In this document: one piece after another, positions 62,091 through 64,000 of the stretch | Layout: each line of letters begins with the position of its first letter | How positions within the stretch are numbered: the stretch's first letter is position 1 | Origin: Pelomonas sp. BJYL3 | GTDB lineage: Bacteria > Pseudomonadota > Gammaproteobacteria > Burkholderiales > Burkholderiaceae_C | Direction: 5' to 3' | Length of the DNA stretch: 64,000 nucleotides | Assembly (NCBI RefSeq): GCF_027257975.1 | Contig: NZ_JANZKX010000002.1 | Location: forward strand, 310,001 to 374,000 | Notes under the pieces: generated by a model | The model's database searches: none | What the model saw: only the letters and a program-made list of their open reading frames with translations | What the model was told of the DNA's origin: nothing | Translations under genes and position numbers: made by a program

Positions 62091-62597
62091 ATGGCAGCGA
62101 TGGGCCTGCATCGATCCGGTCCGGCCAGGCGGCGCCTGCGCGGCTTCACGCTGATCGAGATGCTGGTGGTGCTGGCCCTGGTCGGCGTGCTGGCCGCGGC
62201 GGCGCGGCCGGTGCTGGAGTTCAGCGTGCGGCGCAGCCAGGAGTTCGCCCTGCGCGAGGCCCTGCGCCAGATCCGCACGGCCCTGGATGCCTACAAGCGT
62301 GCCGCCGACGAAGGCCGCATCGCCCGCCAGGTCGATGACAGCGGCTATCCGCCCGATCTGCAGGCCCTGGTGCGCGGCGTTCCTGACATCAAGTCGCCCA
62401 ATGGCCGCAAACTCTACTTCCTGCGCCGCCTGCCGCGTGATCCCTTTGCGCCGGGCGATGTCGCCGCGGAAGACGGCTGGGCCCTGCGCGCCGCCGACAG
62501 CGGCCCTCAGGAGCGCCGCGCCGGCCGCGACGTGTTCGACGTCCACTCCCGTTCCGAGCGCCGCGCGCTGGACGGCAGCCTCTACAAGGACTGGTGA
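62091..62597 (+). CDS. Pseudopilin (GspG-like)
   Basis: A 168-aa prepilin with cleavage site RG-FTLIEMLVVLALVG and Glu at +5, followed by an alpha helix and a short GspG-type domain (SGYPPDLQALVRGVPDI, RLPRDPFAPGD, DGSLYKDW). ATG 62091 follows the secretin stop by four bases; ATG 62100 is possible. Part of the operon; its role is probably as a minor pseudopilin. Confidence 0.88.
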   Translation: MAAMGLHRSGPARRRLRGFTLIEMLVVLALVGVLAAAARPVLEFSVRRSQEFALREALRQIRTALDAYKRAADEGRIARQVDDSGYPPDLQALVRGVPDIKSPNGRKLYFLRRLPRDPFAPGDVAAEDGWALRAADSGPQERRAGRDVFDVHSRSERRALDGSLYKDW

Positions 62598-62986
62598 TGG
62601 AGCCCGTGATGCGCCGCCGCGGATTCACCCTGATCGAGCTGCTGGTGGTGATGAGCATCGTCGCCCTGCTGGCCTCCATCGTCGCTCCGCGTTACTTCAA
62701 CAGCCTGCAGCGCGGCCGCGAGGTGGCTCTGCGCCAGACCCTGGCCACGGTGCGCGACGCCATCGACCAGTTCGCGGCGGACAAGGGCCGCTACCCCGAC
62801 TCGCTGGACGAGCTGGTGAGCGCCCGCTACCTGCGCCAGTGGCCGGAGGACCCGGTCAGCGGTCAGCGCGAGGGCTGGCAGTTCCAGGCACCGCCGGCCG
62901 ATGCGGGCGTCAGCGGCGCCCTCTACGACCTGCACAGCGGCGCGCCGGGCGCGGCGATGGACGGCACGGCCTATGCGGACTGGTGA
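62597..62986 (+). CDS. Pseudopilin (GspG-like)
   Basis: A 129-aa prepilin with RRG-FTLIELLVVMSIVALLASIVAP, then a GspG-like body (GRYPDSLDELVSARYL, WPEDPVSGQREGW, DGTAYADW). ATG 62597 overlaps the previous stop (TGATG) and AGGA lies upstream. It lacks the long calcium loop of the gspG product and is probably a minor subunit. Confidence 0.88.
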   Translation: MEPVMRRRGFTLIELLVVMSIVALLASIVAPRYFNSLQRGREVALRQTLATVRDAIDQFAADKGRYPDSLDELVSARYLRQWPEDPVSGQREGWQFQAPPADAGVSGALYDLHSGAPGAAMDGTAYADW

Positions 62987-63473
62987 GCCCTTGGGTGGGC
63001 GCGGGGGTGGAGGGTCGCAGCGGGGTTTCGGCTACCTGGGCCTGCTCTTCTTCATCGCCCTCACGGCTGCGGCGCTGGGGGCGCTGGGCCAGCGCTGGAG
63101 CACCGCGGCCCAGCGCGAGCGCGAGCGCGAGCTGCTGTTCCGGGGCCAGGCCATCGTGCGCGCCATCGAGAGCTATGCCGCCACCACACCGCAGCGGCCG
63201 GCCTATCCGCAGCGCCTGGAGGAACTCGTCGAGGACCGCCGCAGCCTGCGCCCCCGCCATCACCTGCGCCAGCTCTACGCCGACCCCTTCACCGGCGAGG
63301 CGGACTGGGAGCTGATCCCCGCACCCGGCCCCGCTCCCGGCATCCTGGGCGTGCGCAGCCGCTCCTCGCGGCCGCTGCTGATGAGCCGGGGGCCGGACGG
63401 GCAGCCGGTGGAGCGGGCAAGCGGGCTGCAGTTCATGGCGCAGCCCTTGCCCTATCGCCCGGGTCCGCACTGA
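62973..63473 (+). CDS. Atypical pseudopilin-like protein lacking Glu5
   Basis: A 166-aa protein with a prepilin-type start (QRG-FGYLGLLFFIALTAAALGALG) but no Glu at +5, which is needed in most pilins for assembly, and the position is taken by Gly/Leu. The body has a helix and the motif AYPQRLEELVEDRRS, ADPFTGEADWELI. Glu5-less pseudopilins can cap the tip in other systems (GspK). ATG 62973 overlaps the previous gene by 14 bases; TTG 62991 is an alternative. Last gene of the operon. Confidence 0.75.
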   Translation: MRTGEPLGGRGGGGSQRGFGYLGLLFFIALTAAALGALGQRWSTAAQRERERELLFRGQAIVRAIESYAATTPQRPAYPQRLEELVEDRRSLRPRHHLRQLYADPFTGEADWELIPAPGPAPGILGVRSRSSRPLLMSRGPDGQPVERASGLQFMAQPLPYRPGPH

Positions 63474-63821
63474 ACCCTTGAGCCCGGTCATGGCATGAGC
63501 GGCAGGCCTCGGGTATCGGCTTTTGGTATCAGTTGGATGGCAGCCGTGTATAGGCTGCGAAAAGGGGCAGATGCCGGGCGATGGCTGTTTTTCTTCGGCT
63601 ATGATGCCGGCGCCAATAATTCTGAATGTGTCTGAATTGACGCTTCATGAACAGCTGGTAGCGGGTGCAACGCATCCGTGACGGATCTTCCGGGCACGTA
63701 TCCGGTCGACCACCGAGGTTTCTTATCAAGCACGCAGCAGGTCTGCGCATGGCAGTTGGTGGATGAGATGCTGGGCCCCACAGGAGGCCAGGCAGCGCCA
63801 CTGACGCCTTGAGGGAGGTTC
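63474..63821. other. Non-coding region after the secretion operon
   Basis: 348 bases without a convincing gene. It is less GC-rich than the neighbours and holds AT-rich stretches around 63520-63640, suitable for a promoter of the next gene. No terminator hairpin with T run, riboswitch or operator was recognised. Confidence 0.4.
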
Positions 63822-64000
63822 ATGAAGGGGCAGTACGCGAATTCGCCGCAGGCGCGGCATCTGCATGCCTGCCTGGCCTGGATTTGCCAGGGCAGATACC
63901 TGTCCCGTCATTCCCGGCAAGCCGAGGGATGTGCGGCTTCGCTGCCATGGCTCGCCGCCCTGGTCCTGCTGAGCCTGCTCCTGGGCGGTCGGGTGCATGC
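63822..64000 (+). CDS. Start of a further gene (cut by the window end)
   Basis: The first 59 codons of a gene with GGGAGG well placed before ATG 63822. The protein begins with a polar, His/Cys-containing stretch (QARHLHACLAWICQGRYL) and then a hydrophobic segment (SLPWLAALVLLSLLLGG), so it may be a membrane or exported protein. It cannot be identified from this part. Confidence 0.55.
   Translation, partial: MKGQYANSPQARHLHACLAWICQGRYLSRHSRQAEGCAASLPWLAALVLLSLLLGGRVH

Noticed and set aside
63474..63821. Possible riboswitch or small RNA in the gap after the secretion operon
   Set aside because: No recognised riboswitch core or terminator-like hairpin was found by eye.

Overview
The window is GC-rich DNA, tightly packed with genes, from a Gram-negative bacterium. 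It most resembles a betaproteobacterium of the order Burkholderiales (Roseateles/Rubrivivax/Leptothrix-like). The basis is inference: GC-rich codon use, an MHFG-type PEP-CTERM protein, an Ala/Lys-repeat SWIB protein, several TonB-dependent receptors, and betaproteobacterial-type uvrA, ssb, recQ and NhaR-like proteins. No rRNA, tRNA, CRISPR array, integrase or intact insertion sequence was seen.

Layout. 0.1-7.6 kb: a siderophore-iron operon (Fiu-like receptor, PiuC-type oxygenase, PepSY membrane protein, DUF2271, DUF4198, ApbE flavinyltransferase, membrane-anchored diflavin reductase). 7.9-16.7 kb: SWIB protein, PEP-CTERM protein, uvrA, a cyclase-like protein, an HExxH lipoprotein and a solute-binding protein. 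16.7-26.5 kb: a TonB receptor divergent from a cyanophycinase, an S46 dipeptidyl-peptidase, two lipoproteins and a DUF885 peptidase. 26.6-40.3 kb: recQ, a cupin protein, a LytS/LytTR two-component operon with a GIN-domain protein, ssb, two paralogous Thr-Pro-linker beta-propeller lipoproteins, and small or membrane proteins around an NhaR-like regulator. 40.3-53.3 kb: an apparent cyanophycin/arginine utilisation locus. 53.6-63.5 kb: a compact type II secretion operon with type IV pilus-like assembly genes. The window ends inside a further gene.

How the genes may work together. At 40.3-51.3 kb an operon on the minus strand reads cyanophycinase, M14-like zinc hydrolase (CphZ-like), YfcC-type transporter, AraC/ArgR-type regulator, arginine succinyltransferase and a shorter AstA-like protein. 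A third, divergent cyanophycinase-like gene follows, and a TonB receptor is divergent from the operon. This fits a route in which cyanophycin is cut outside the cytoplasm to beta-Asp-Arg, the dipeptide is imported and hydrolysed, and the arginine enters succinylation. I found three 37-bp direct-repeat operators with the half-site form YGTCRC-N8-AA and 21-bp spacing: two between the first cyanophycinase and the receptor, one before the third cyanophycinase. Their form matches the ArgR (AraC-type) site known from Pseudomonas, so the locus carries both its likely regulator and its likely operators. A second receptor/cyanophycinase pair, 28 kb away in opposite orientation, lacks clear sites.

Other notable structure: a GKGTCAGGTCTTGC-like motif scattered nine times, mostly inside genes; a four-copy 90-bp repeat between gspF and gspE, flanked by a duplicated gspF tail so that translational coupling is preserved; and four 11-bp Pho-box-like repeats before the secretion operon.
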